Assembly (NCBI GenBank): GCA_017476575.1
Contig: JAFUZO010000047.1
Span: 1-64,000 of the forward strand
DNA: 64,000 nucleotides
Direction of reading: 5' to 3'
From: Bacteroidales bacterium
GTDB taxonomy: Bacteria > Bacteroidota > Bacteroidia > Bacteroidales > UBA932
Shown one piece after another: positions 36,220 to 45,393 of this stretch. The stretch's first letter is position 1. Each line of letters opens with the position of its first letter. The position numbers and the translations under genes are program-made. The notes beneath the pieces are model-generated. The model saw only the letters and a program-made list of their open reading frames with translations, did not search any database and was not told the origin of the DNA.

Positions 36220-36563
36220 TTCCTTTCGATCTGGACGGCCGGCTTCTCCGGCAAAGTTACGGACGACCCCAGCTGGCGGAGTCTCTTTTCGGTCGTTGAG
36301 GCACTGTGGAGCTTCACGAGTTCTGCCTCCTTCTCAGCATGATAGATCTCCAGGTCGTGCAGGACGACTTTGTTCTGCTCCACCCGGGTGAGGGTCTTGT
36401 CCACCTTGAGGCTCAGCAGGATGGAGATCCAGGCGAGAAGGAACAGGTACAGGATATGGAGATAGTATTTGTGTGCGCCGATGCTCAGGAGGAATTCCCC
36501 CTTGCGCATGGCCTTCAGACCGTTGCGGATGGCCTGCCAGACTTCTTTCCAACGGATCTTCAT
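36216..36563 (-). CDS. ftsL: FtsL-like bitopic division protein
   Basis: A 115-residue protein between rsmH and ftsI, where FtsL is normally encoded. It has a basic cytoplasmic region of about 30 residues, one membrane segment (YYLHILYLFLLAWISILLSL) near residues 33-52, and a coiled-coil-like periplasmic region (LTRVEQNKVVLHDLEIYHAE) followed by LRQLGSSVTLPEKP. FtsL proteins are poorly conserved, so the call rests on position, length and topology. Confidence 0.8.
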   Translation of the reverse strand: MKIRWKEVWQAIRNGLKAMRKGEFLLSIGAHKYYLHILYLFLLAWISILLSLKVDKTLTRVEQNKVVLHDLEIYHAEKEAELVKLHSASTTEKRLRQLGSSVTLPEKPAVQIERK

Positions 36564-37486
36564 GCCTCCGCCCTCCTTTGCGCGATCCGGAGTTTGGCGC
36601 TGCGGGCGCGGGTGTTTCCGGCGATTTCTTCTTCCCGGGGGAGGATGGGCTTCCGGTTGACAGCCTCCAGGGGCGTCTCCAGGCGTCCATAGATGTCCTT
36701 CTCTCCGCGCCCGTCGACATCGCCGGTGCGGATGAAGTTCTTGACCATGCGGTCCTCCAGGCTGTGGTAGGTGATGACGACGAGGCGTCCTCCCGGCTTG
36801 AGGGAGCGGGCGGCCCCGTCGAGGAATTTTTCCAGGGCGCGCATCTCCTGGTTGACCTCGATGCGGAGAGCCTGGTAGATTCGGGCGAGAGCCTTGTGGG
36901 TGGCGGAAGCAGGCAGCGCCTGGGCGATGGCCCGGTCGAGGCTGCCGGTCGTCGTAAGAGGACGGGCTGCGACGATGAGCCGGGCGACCTTGCGGGCGCC
37001 ATCCACCTCGCCGTAGAGCCGGAGGATGCGCTCCAGGTCTTCCTGGGCGTAGGTGTTGACGATATCTGCCGCCGTGGTCTGCGCCTGCGCATCCATCCGC
37101 ATGTCCAGGGGGGCGTCCTCGTAGCGGAAGGAGAAGCCGCGCTCCGCCGTGTCGAACTGGTGCGACGATACGCCGAGGTCGGCGAGGATGCCGTCGAAGA
37201 CAGCCGTGGAGGAAACAGTCCCCTTCGCGGCCAGGAGCCGTGCGTAGTTCTCGATGAAACGGAAGTTGTTGTGGACCAGGGTCAGCCTCGGGTCGTCCGG
37301 GGCATTCTCCAGGGCATCCATGTCACGATCGAAGGCGATGACGTGTCCGCCATCGTGTAAGCGTGAAAGTATCCCGGCGGTGTGACCACCGCCTCCGAAA
37401 GTGGCATCGGCGTATGTTCCTTCCAGGTTCGTAACGAGGGCTGAAACGCTCTCGTCAAGCATTACAGGGGTATGGTATCCGGACAT
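36560..37486 (-). CDS. rsmH: 16S rRNA (cytosine-1402 N4)-methyltransferase
   Basis: Methylates C1402 in the decoding centre of 16S rRNA. The 308-residue protein starts with YHTPVMLDESVSAL, has the SAM-binding DATFGGGGHTAGILSRL near residues 27-43 and FDRDMDALENA, then DGILADLGVSSHQFD near 98-112 and GFSFRYEDAPLDMRMD near 116-131. The C-terminal VITYHSLEDRMVKNF near 240-254 is also family-specific. Also known as mraW. It starts 13 bp after mraZ. Confidence 0.96.
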   Translation of the reverse strand: MSGYHTPVMLDESVSALVTNLEGTYADATFGGGGHTAGILSRLHDGGHVIAFDRDMDALENAPDDPRLTLVHNNFRFIENYARLLAAKGTVSSTAVFDGILADLGVSSHQFDTAERGFSFRYEDAPLDMRMDAQAQTTAADIVNTYAQEDLERILRLYGEVDGARKVARLIVAARPLTTTGSLDRAIAQALPASATHKALARIYQALRIEVNQEMRALEKFLDGAARSLKPGGRLVVITYHSLEDRMVKNFIRTGDVDGRGEKDIYGRLETPLEAVNRKPILPREEEIAGNTRARSAKLRIAQRRAEA

Positions 37487-37499
37487 GGGCGAGACCTCC

Positions 37500-37961
37500 T
37501 TACTGTTTTGAGGACAGTCTCTTTGCGGTTTCCTTGAACTGATCGTCCGTCATCAGGGTGGACTCGCGTCGTTCCTTGGGCCAGATTTCGATCTTGTAAC
37601 CGACTCCCGCAAACTCAACTTCCTTGGTGATACCTGTTTCTGTCAGCAGTTCTGAAGGGATGTTGAGGCGGCCGAGCTTGCCGTCCGGGACGACATAGAA
37701 GACGCCGTCGTTGTACTTGCTCCAGAACGCGGCGTGGTCCGGATTGAGTTCGGGGTCGAGACCTTCCAGCACGAGGTCGGACCTGCGTTCCCACTCGGCG
37801 CGGGTGAACAGGTTCAGGCAGTCGCCTTGGACGCTCTTCTTGATGACGAGGGTCATGTCGGATTCCCCGTCCCGGGCAAGGGCGTCACGGTAGATGGCAG
37901 GGAACACGATGCGTCCCTTGTCATCCAGCTTGCCGCCTGTCTTTCCGAAGAATCTGACCAT
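37500..37961 (-). CDS. mraZ: Transcriptional regulator MraZ
   Basis: DNA-binding regulator of the division and wall cluster. The 153-residue protein has two AbrB-like SpoVT motifs: GKLDDKGRIVFPAIYRDAL near residues 10-28 and DGKLGRLNIPSELL near 89-102, both with the DxxxR pattern. The ATG at 37961 is chosen because the in-frame upstream extension crosses the -7 box and the operator. First gene of the 13-gene cluster, preceded by four MraZ-type repeats. Confidence 0.95.
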   Translation of the reverse strand: MVRFFGKTGGKLDDKGRIVFPAIYRDALARDGESDMTLVIKKSVQGDCLNLFTRAEWERRSDLVLEGLDPELNPDHAAFWSKYNDGVFYVVPDGKLGRLNIPSELLTETGITKEVEFAGVGYKIEIWPKERRESTLMTDDQFKETAKRLSSKQ

Positions 37962-38001
37962 GTCTCGATGGGTTGAACTTACAATACTTTCACGCTGGAT
38001 G

Positions 38002-38009
38002 CAAAGATA
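38002..38009 (-). promoter_or_regulatory. -7 box of the mraZ-ftsZ cluster promoter
   Basis: TATCTTTG on the minus strand, 41 nt before the mraZ ATG. A TTTG at 38033-38036 on the same strand could be the -33 element with a long 23-nt spacer; it lies inside the MraZ repeats. Confidence 0.65.
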
Positions 38010-38019
38010 CGGAAAAATT

Positions 38020-38054
38020 TTCCATAATCTTCCAAATCCTTCCAAGTTTTTCCA
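38020..38054 (-). promoter_or_regulatory. MraZ operator: four TGGAA repeats at 10-bp spacing
   Basis: On the minus strand TGGAA occurs at 38050-38054, 38040-38044, 38030-38034 and 38020-38024, an exact 10-bp period (one helical turn). E. coli MraZ binds TGGGN repeats separated by 5 nt upstream of mraZ, so the spacing and position match the known operator, with A replacing the third G. The repeats overlap the predicted -33 region, which fits autorepression. Confidence 0.8.
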
Positions 38055-38122
38055 CAAAAAGTTATCAACAGGCGTCGGCAGGGTTCCTGGGGCGGTCCTG
38101 TATGAATGTCAGCGAAATTTAT

Positions 38123-38130
38123 TATCTTTG
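38123..38130 (+). promoter_or_regulatory. -7 box for the lipoprotein-SPOR-rpoN operon
   Basis: TATCTTTG ends 22 nt before the ATG at 38152. No TTTG -33 element is evident. Confidence 0.6.
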
Positions 38131-38151
38131 CATCCGTCAAAGTCAGAAGGA

Positions 38152-38625
38152 ATGAAAGGAATGCGGAAACGGGTGCACGTCCTCGTGCTGGCGGCGGTTG
38201 TCCTGCTTGCCGGCGGATGCGGCATTTCGAAGATCAAGGACCTCAGCGTCACCTCGGTCGGCGTGAAGTACCTGGTGCCGACGTCGGCCCGGTCGCTGGA
38301 CGCGGTGCTGCTGCTGGGGCTGGACAACCCTTCCGTCACTTTCACCCTTTCCGACGTCGAGGGTACGGTCAAGTATTTCGACCGGGAGCTCGCCTCTTTC
38401 ACGACCGGGGAACTGCCGGTCCAGGCGCGCAGCGTCCAGGTGTATGAGCTTCCCTGCAGCGCAACCCTCGCCGACCGGGTGTCCTTCCTCGACCTCCTGG
38501 CCCTCGGATCCAAGAAGTCGCTGGACGGGATGACGGTCGACATCAAGCTCCATGTCAAACTCAAGGGCGGCGCCGGCAAGACCCTGACCTTCGACCGGAT
38601 CGACCTGTCCCGATTTACGCAATAG
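38152..38625 (+). CDS. Lipoprotein with LEA2-like domain
   Basis: A 157-residue predicted lipoprotein. After MKGMRKR comes a hydrophobic signal (VHVLVLAAVVLLAGGC) with lipobox LAGGC and the lipidated Cys at residue 23. The rest resembles a single LEA14/WHy-type beta-sandwich: LLLGLDNPSVTFTLSDVEGT, then YFDRELASFTTGELPV and the end TLTFDRIDLSRF. A second ATG at 38161 could also be the start. The molecular role is unknown. It is followed 4 bp later by the SPOR protein gene and then rpoN. Confidence 0.7.
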   Translation: MKGMRKRVHVLVLAAVVLLAGGCGISKIKDLSVTSVGVKYLVPTSARSLDAVLLLGLDNPSVTFTLSDVEGTVKYFDRELASFTTGELPVQARSVQVYELPCSATLADRVSFLDLLALGSKKSLDGMTVDIKLHVKLKGGAGKTLTFDRIDLSRFTQ

Positions 38626-38629
38626 AAGT

Positions 38630-39097
38630 ATGAAGAAGACGATCGTGCTCCTTGTCCTGGCCCTTGCAGGGGGGCTTCTCCAGGCCCAGGACTTCGAAGA
38701 TACGCTGCGGACGCCGGCGGCAGTGGACTCCACGCTCCTGGGGAAGGACATCCTTGGGGTCATCGGATCCGGCGTCAAGGTGAACCAGTCCCAGGCGGTA
38801 CGCGCCGCCTTCGACCGCTATGTGGCCCGCAATGCCGAGCGTCCCCTGTCCGGCTACCGGATCCGGGTGTTCTACGACAACGACCAGACCGCCCGTGCGC
38901 GCTCCGAAAGCATCGCCCGCTCCATTGCTTCGGCCTATCCCGGAACCGGCGTGTACCGCACCTTCGAGAGTCCCAATTTCAAGGTCTCCGTCGGTGATTT
39001 CCGTACCAAGGATGAGGCCCTGAAAATCTACAACGAGCTCAAGGTGCTCTATCCGACGGCCTTCATCCTCAAGGAAACCATCAACTATCCGCGTTAG
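38630..39097 (+). CDS. Secreted SPOR-domain protein
   Basis: A 155-residue exported protein. The signal peptide is MKKTIVLLVLALAGGLLQAQ, with cleavage expected after the AQ. The mature part has a short linker and a SPOR domain near residues 73-152 (YRIRVFYDNDQTARARSESI; VGDFRTKDEALKIYNELK). SPOR domains bind denuded glycan strands at division sites, so periplasmic peptidoglycan binding is likely. It sits in one operon with the lipoprotein and rpoN. Confidence 0.85.
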   Translation: MKKTIVLLVLALAGGLLQAQDFEDTLRTPAAVDSTLLGKDILGVIGSGVKVNQSQAVRAAFDRYVARNAERPLSGYRIRVFYDNDQTARARSESIARSIASAYPGTGVYRTFESPNFKVSVGDFRTKDEALKIYNELKVLYPTAFILKETINYPR

Positions 39098-39101
39098 TCC
39101 T

Positions 39102-40562
39102 ATGGCGATCAAGCAAGGATTGGAACAGAAGCTCCAGCAGAAGCTCTCTCCGCTCCAGATACAGACCATCAAGCTGATCGAGATGCCGGTCCAGGCCCTC
39201 GAGCAGCATGTCCGGGAGGTCCTCAACGACAACCCGGTCATCGACGATGCGCCGTCCTCGGGCGGGGATTCCGACGAGCCGAAGGACCTGTCCATCTCCG
39301 AGATGGAGGACCGCGAGAACGGCGGCGGCTCCCTGGAGGATACGTATAACACCTATTCCGACGACGACCCGACCCCGTACTACAACCGCAGTGTCAACAA
39401 CTGGGGCAAGGACGAGCGCCCGGAATACAACACCTTCTCCGTCCGGCAGAGTTTCACCCAGAGCCTCATGGAGCAACTCGGTTACCGCAACATGACGGAC
39501 CATCAGCGGACGGTGGCGACCTTCATCATCGGCAGCCTGGACGATGACGGCTACCTGCGCCGTGACATCGAGTCCCTCGTGGACGACCTGGCCTTCCGGG
39601 CCAACATCGAGACCGATGCCGACGAGGTGGAGGAGATGCTGAAGGTCATCCAACAGTTCGATCCCTCCGGTGTGGGCGCCCGGGACCTGCGGGAATGCCT
39701 CGTGCTCCAGCTCGAGGACAAGAAGCAGACCCCGTCGGTCCGCCTGGCCCTCCGGGTGCTGGATGAATGTTTCGATGATTTCAAGGGACGCCATTTCCAG
39801 CGGATCATGGGGCGGCTCCACATCTCGGCCGACGAGATGAAGGAGGTGCTGGACGAGATCCGCAAGCTCAACCCTTCACCGGGCGGACAGATCGACGACA
39901 GCTACAACGACCAGGCCCAGCAGATCGTTCCGGATTTCAGGCTGGACTACGAGAACGGCGAGCTGATTCTGTCGATGCCGCGTTTCTCCATCCCGGAGCT
40001 CCGCATCAACCGCAAGTATGCCGAAATCATGGAGACGGGCCGCTATACGACCGACCGCTCGCAGAAGGATGCCGCGACCTTCGTCAAACAGAAACTCGAC
40101 TCGGCCAAGTGGTTCATCGAAGCCCTCAAGCAGCGGCAGAACACCCTGGAGAGCACCATGCGGGCCATCATCGAGTACCAGCACGACTATTTCGTCGACG
40201 GCGACGAGGCCTCCCTCCGGCCGATGGTCCTCAAGGATATTGCCGAGAAGACCGGTTTCGATATCTCCACCATCTCCCGCGTGGTCAACAGCAAGTGGAT
40301 CGAGACCCATTTCGGCATCTTCCCGCTCAAGTATTTCTTCTCGGAGGGGCTGGAGAACAGCGAGGGCGAAGAAGTTTCCACCCGCGAGATCAAGAAGGTC
40401 CTGCGCGAATGTGTGGACGGCGAGGACAAGCACAATCCGCTCACGGACGACGACCTGGTCGAGGCTCTTTCTGCCAAGGGCTACAAGGTCGCCCGCCGCA
40501 CCATCGCCAAGTACCGCGCCCAGCTCGACATCCCCAAGGCCCGGCTCCGCCGTGAACTGTAA
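39102..40562 (+). CDS. rpoN: RNA polymerase sigma-54 factor
   Basis: Directs RNA polymerase to -24/-12 promoters that need an AAA+ activator. The 486-residue protein has the N-terminal activator-interacting region (LEQKLQQKLSPLQIQTIKLI), an acidic region II near residues 48-110, the core-binding domain, the HTH region (ISTISRVVNSKWIETHFG) near 387-404, and the C-terminal RpoN box ARRTIAKYRAQLDIPKARLR near 463-482. No sigma-54 activator is encoded in the window. Confidence 0.96.
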   Translation: MAIKQGLEQKLQQKLSPLQIQTIKLIEMPVQALEQHVREVLNDNPVIDDAPSSGGDSDEPKDLSISEMEDRENGGGSLEDTYNTYSDDDPTPYYNRSVNNWGKDERPEYNTFSVRQSFTQSLMEQLGYRNMTDHQRTVATFIIGSLDDDGYLRRDIESLVDDLAFRANIETDADEVEEMLKVIQQFDPSGVGARDLRECLVLQLEDKKQTPSVRLALRVLDECFDDFKGRHFQRIMGRLHISADEMKEVLDEIRKLNPSPGGQIDDSYNDQAQQIVPDFRLDYENGELILSMPRFSIPELRINRKYAEIMETGRYTTDRSQKDAATFVKQKLDSAKWFIEALKQRQNTLESTMRAIIEYQHDYFVDGDEASLRPMVLKDIAEKTGFDISTISRVVNSKWIETHFGIFPLKYFFSEGLENSEGEEVSTREIKKVLRECVDGEDKHNPLTDDDLVEALSAKGYKVARRTIAKYRAQLDIPKARLRREL

Positions 40563-40576
40563 CTGTATGAAAGCAT

Positions 40577-40696
40577 GAAAGACAACCAGGCCCTTTTGCG
40601 GACATTTGCCCGGACAGAGCCACCCCGAAAATCACAGATTTCCGGGGGGCCCGGGGTCGCGAAGCGACAGGACGTAAAAGGACCCGGTTGTCTTTC
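40577..40696 (+). repeat. Dispersed palindromic element, copy A
   Basis: Outer arms 40577-40597 and 40676-40696 are inverted repeats with 19 of 21 bases complementary. The enclosed core is shared with copies B and C and contains GAGCCACCCC, AAAATCACAGATTT (a 5-bp hairpin with an ACA loop), a C/G-rich block, and GTCGCGAAGCGAC (a perfect 5-bp hairpin here). The element fills nearly all of the rpoN-miaB gap. It has no convincing open reading frame. Confidence 0.85.
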
Positions 40697-40708
40697 CACC
40701 ACTCCAAT

Positions 40709-42025
40709 ATGAAGAAAGTATATATCGAGACCTACGGGTGCCAGATGAACGTGAACGACACCGAGGTGATTTTCTCTATCCTCGCGAAGGACGGGTATGT
40801 GCGGACGGAGACGATGGAGGAGGCGGACCTCATCATGGCCAATACCTGTTCGATCCGTGACAATGCCGAGCAGCGCATCTGGGGCCGCATCGAGCTGTTC
40901 AACCAGGTCCGCCGCCGACGCGAAGGCACCGTCGTGGGCATCGTCGGCTGCATGGCCGAGCGGTTGAAGGACCGGTTGCTGGATACGCACAAGGTCGACC
41001 TCGTCGTAGGGCCGGACGCCTACCGGTCCCTGCCGCGGCTGCTGAAAGCCATCACCCCGGATTCGCCCCAGATCGACGTCCTGCTGTCCCGGGACGAGAC
41101 GTACGCCGACATCTCGCCGGTGAGGACCGACCGCAACGGTGTCTCCGCCTTCATCTCCATCATGCGGGGCTGCAACAACGTGTGCTCCTACTGCGTCGTC
41201 CCCTATACCCGGGGGGCCGAGCGGTCCCGGGACCCGCATTCCATCGTCCGCGAGGCCTGCGACGTGTTCCGGCAGGGCTACCGCGAGGTGACGCTCCTGG
41301 GGCAGAACGTGGACAGCTACCTGTGGAAGTCGGAGGAAGAGACGGTGGATTTCGCGGAACTCCTCCGCCGGGTGGCCTCCGTGGACCCGCGGCTGCGGGT
41401 GCGCTTCGCCACCTCCCATCCCAAGGATATCAGCGACGCGGTGATCGAGACGATGGCCGCCCATGACAATATCTGCAAGCATATCCACCTTCCCGTGCAG
41501 TCGGGCAGTTCCCGGATGCTGGAGAAGATGCGGCGCAAGTATGACCGGGAATGGTACCTGGAACGGGTCGCCAGGATCCGCAGCGTGATCCCGGAATGCG
41601 GCCTGACGACGGATGTCATCGCCGGATTCTCGTCCGAGACGGAGGAGGACCATGCCGGGACGCTTTCCCTGATGGAGGAAGTCGGCTTCGACTGGGCCTT
41701 CATGTTCGCCTATTCCGAGCGGCCGGGCACGCTGGCGGCGCGGAAGTATCCCGATGATGTACCGCCGGAGGTGAAGAACCGCCGCCTGAACGAGATCATC
41801 GCCCTGCAGAACCGCAAGTCCCTCGAACGCTACCGCCATCAGGTCGGACGGCGGTTGACGGTGCTGGTGGAGGGGCCGTCCAAGCGCGATCCGGACCAGC
41901 TCTGCGGCCGGGCCTCCAACAATATGATGTGCGTCTTTCCGGGCGGCGGGCACGGGACGGGTGAATACGTCGACGTCCTCGTCCGCGACTGCACCAGCGC
42001 CACCCTCATCTGCGACCTGGCTTGA
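40709..42025 (+). CDS. miaB: tRNA-2-methylthio-N6-dimethylallyladenosine synthase
   Basis: Radical-SAM methylthiotransferase acting on A37 of tRNAs reading codons that start with U. The 438-residue protein has the N-terminal MTTase domain ([17 protein letters not shown], with the cluster cysteines), the radical-SAM motif [20 protein letters not shown] near residues 152-171, and a C-terminal TRAM domain ([14 protein letters not shown]). The ATG at 40709 is used; seven in-frame upstream residues run into the repeat element. It follows element copy A by 12 bp. Confidence 0.94.
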   Translation: MKKVYIETYGCQMNVNDTEVIFSILAKDGYVRTETMEEADLIMANTCSIRDNAEQRIWGRIELFNQVRRRREGTVVGIVGCMAERLKDRLLDTHKVDLVVGPDAYRSLPRLLKAITPDSPQIDVLLSRDETYADISPVRTDRNGVSAFISIMRGCNNVCSYCVVPYTRGAERSRDPHSIVREACDVFRQGYREVTLLGQNVDSYLWKSEEETVDFAELLRRVASVDPRLRVRFATSHPKDISDAVIETMAAHDNICKHIHLPVQSGSSRMLEKMRRKYDREWYLERVARIRSVIPECGLTTDVIAGFSSETEEDHAGTLSLMEEVGFDWAFMFAYSERPGTLAARKYPDDVPPEVKNRRLNEIIALQNRKSLERYRHQVGRRLTVLVEGPSKRDPDQLCGRASNNMMCVFPGGGHGTGEYVDVLVRDCTSATLICDLA

Positions 42026-42047
42026 AACCCCTAACCACCACGATACT

Positions 42048-43529
<1,482 letters not shown>

Positions 43530-43535
43530 AAAACA

Positions 43536-43657
43536 GTAAAAATGAACCGGCCTCAAAAGCGACTTTTGCCCGGAATAGAGCCACCCCAAAAATCACAGAT
43601 TTCCGGGGGCCCCGGGGTTGCGAAGCGACAGGAGCGTTGAGGCCGGTTCATTTTTAC
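43536..43657 (+). repeat. Dispersed palindromic element, copy B
   Basis: Outer arms 43536-43556 and 43637-43657 are a perfect 21-bp inverted repeat (AACCGGCCTCAA with A-rich ends). The core matches copy C nearly base for base and copy A with about ten differences. It fills the glpK-glpF gap. A-rich and T-rich ends make it look like a bidirectional terminator with an unusually long internal domain, which may allow it to lower glpF expression relative to glpK. Confidence 0.88.
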
Positions 43658-43689
43658 CAACCAAGTGATAAAATAGACTGATTAGGATT

Positions 43690-44430
43690 ATGATGACACA
43701 ATATCTCTTCGAACTGATCGGAACCCTCGTGCTGGTACTGCTCGGCGACGGCGTCTGCGCGGCCACCTCGCTCGACAAATCCAAGGCGCAAGGCGCCGGA
43801 TGGGTCGTCATCGCCCTCGGATGGGGCTTTGCCGTCATGGTCGGCGTGCTCATCGCCGGGCCGGTGTCGGGCGCCCATCTCAACCCCGCCGTCAGCCTCG
43901 GCCTCGCCGCCGCAGGGCTGTTCCCGTGGGCCTCGGTCCCCGGCTACGTCGCCGCCCAGATGGTCGGCGGCTTCCTCGGCGCCTGCCTCGTATATGTTTT
44001 CTACAAGGACCATTACCGGGCGACCTCCGACCGTCCCGACACGATCCTCGGCACCTTCTGCACCATGCCGGCCATCTGGAATCCCGGACGGAATTTTCTC
44101 TGCGAAGTCATCGCCACCTGCCTGCTGGTTTTCCTCATCCTGGCGCTCGGAACCTCCGGCAACGCTTTCCAGATCGGTCCTGCAGCTGCGTCTACCGGGG
44201 CTCTCGGTGCCTTCCCGGTCACCTGTGTGATCATGTCGCTCGGCATGTCGCTCGGCGGGACGACCGGCTATGCCCTCAACCCGGCCCGCGACCTCAGTCC
44301 GCGCCTGGCCCATGCCGTGCTCCCTATCGCGGGCAAGCGCGACAGCGGCTGGGCCTATAGCTGGGTACCCGTCTGCGGCCCGCTTGTGGGGGCCGCCCTC
44401 GCCTCCGCCCTCTATCTTCTCATCTTCTGA
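43690..44430 (+). CDS. glpF: Glycerol facilitator / aquaglyceroporin (MIP family)
   Basis: A channel passing glycerol across the inner membrane. The 246-residue protein has six membrane segments and the two NPA half-helices: SGAHLNPAVS near residues 59-68 and GYALNPARDLSPR near 195-207. The Asp after the second NPAR is the mark of glycerol-conducting members. Together with glpK it forms a glycerol uptake unit; no glycerol-3-phosphate dehydrogenase is nearby. Confidence 0.92.
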   Translation: MMTQYLFELIGTLVLVLLGDGVCAATSLDKSKAQGAGWVVIALGWGFAVMVGVLIAGPVSGAHLNPAVSLGLAAAGLFPWASVPGYVAAQMVGGFLGACLVYVFYKDHYRATSDRPDTILGTFCTMPAIWNPGRNFLCEVIATCLLVFLILALGTSGNAFQIGPAAASTGALGAFPVTCVIMSLGMSLGGTTGYALNPARDLSPRLAHAVLPIAGKRDSGWAYSWVPVCGPLVGAALASALYLLIF

Positions 44431-44460
44431 CCGTTCCAGGACGAAGGGAAAGAAGGATGA

Positions 44461-45114
44461 TTACAGCTTGTCACCGAAGGCCAGGTCGCCCGCGTCGCCG
44501 AGGCCCGGGACGATGTAGCTGTGGCTGGTGAGTTCTTCATCGATGGCGGCGACCCAGAGGGTGATCTCGTCGCCGTACTGTTGGGAGAGGTGGTCGATGG
44601 CATAGGTGCTGGCGATCGGGCAGACGAGGTGGATATGGGTGGGATTGCCCCCTTCCTGGCGGAGCTTTTCGCAGGCGACCTCGACGGAGGAACCGGTGGC
44701 GAGCATGGTGTCGGCAAGGACGAGTGTCTTACCCTCCAGCGACGGTGTCGTGCAATAGTCGGCCCGGATTTCGAACCAGTCTCCCTTGCCGTACTTGCGG
44801 AAGGCGGCGAGGAAGGCGGCTTCGGCATGGTCGAAGTAATGGAAGATGCCCTTCTGCAGCGGTAGGCCGGCCCGGAGGATGGTGGAGATGACGAGCGGTG
44901 TGTCGCAAGTGGAAACCCTGGCGATGCCGAGCGGTGTCACAACATCTTTGACAGAATACTCCAGGACCTTGGAAAGCTCATAGGCAAAGATTTCGCCGAC
45001 CCTTTCGAGGTTGGTCCGGAAACGGAGGCTGTCTTTCTGGATACGGGCATCCCGCATTTCTGCGATGAAGGTGTTGAGAACCGAATTGTTCTCGCCGAGA
45101 TTGATGACTTTCAT
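44461..45114 (-). CDS. upp: Uracil phosphoribosyltransferase
   Basis: Salvages uracil to UMP with PRPP. The 217-residue protein has TPLGIARVSTCDTPLVIST near residues 60-78, ILRAGLPLQKGI, the PRPP-binding motif TLVLADTMLATGSSVE near 128-143, and the C-terminal uracil-binding YIVPGLGDAGDLAFGDKL. It converges on glpF with 30 bp between and diverges from engB. Confidence 0.93.
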   Translation of the reverse strand: MKVINLGENNSVLNTFIAEMRDARIQKDSLRFRTNLERVGEIFAYELSKVLEYSVKDVVTPLGIARVSTCDTPLVISTILRAGLPLQKGIFHYFDHAEAAFLAAFRKYGKGDWFEIRADYCTTPSLEGKTLVLADTMLATGSSVEVACEKLRQEGGNPTHIHLVCPIASTYAIDHLSQQYGDEITLWVAAIDEELTSHSYIVPGLGDAGDLAFGDKL

Positions 45115-45140
45115 GGGCTTCGAATCTGTTATTCGAAGTA

Positions 45141-45169
45141 CAAATATAAAAAAAATATCTGAGAGTCAA
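45141..45169 (-). promoter_or_regulatory. Promoter of upp
   Basis: Minus-strand TATATTTG at 45141-45148 with TTG at 45167-45169 and an 18-nt spacer; the box ends 27 nt before the upp ATG. Confidence 0.6.
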
Positions 45170-45203
45170 TAATGTGATGGGAGGTTTCGTCATCGTGATG
45201 TGC

Positions 45204-45321
45204 AAAAAACAACCTGCTTCAACGCTCCTGTCGCTTCGCGGCCCCGGGGCCCCCGGAAATCTGTGATTTTTGGGGTGGCTCTATTCCAGGCAAATGTCGC
45301 TTTTGAAGCAGGTTATTTTTT
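45204..45321 (-). repeat. Dispersed palindromic element, copy C (inverted)
   Basis: Outer arms 45204-45222 and 45303-45321 are inverted repeats with 18 of 19 bases complementary. The core is the reverse complement of copies A and B. It lies in the divergent upp-engB spacer, upstream of both predicted promoters, so it is outside the transcripts starting there. That placement argues against it being only a leader or a terminator for a neighbouring gene. Confidence 0.86.
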
Positions 45322-45338
45322 CCGGTTTCATAATCGGG

Positions 45339-45369
45339 TTGTTGTTTTGAGCAATTTCCGTTATCTTTG
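45339..45369 (+). promoter_or_regulatory. Promoter of the engB-prs-der operon
   Basis: TATCTTTG at 45362-45369 with TTG at 45339-45341 and a 20-nt spacer; the box ends 25 nt before the engB ATG. Confidence 0.65.
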
Positions 45370-45393
45370 TGCCGGATTTAACGGGAGGCACCT

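Noticed and set aside
34126-36342. Open plus-strand frame of about 740 codons
   Set aside because: Antisense to ftsI, which has intact SxxK, SxN and KTG motifs; composition is typical of a shadow frame.
43536-43657. Element copy B as a plain Rho-independent terminator
   Set aside because: The hairpin would enclose an 80-nt conserved core found at two other sites, one of them between divergent genes; a simple terminator does not explain that.
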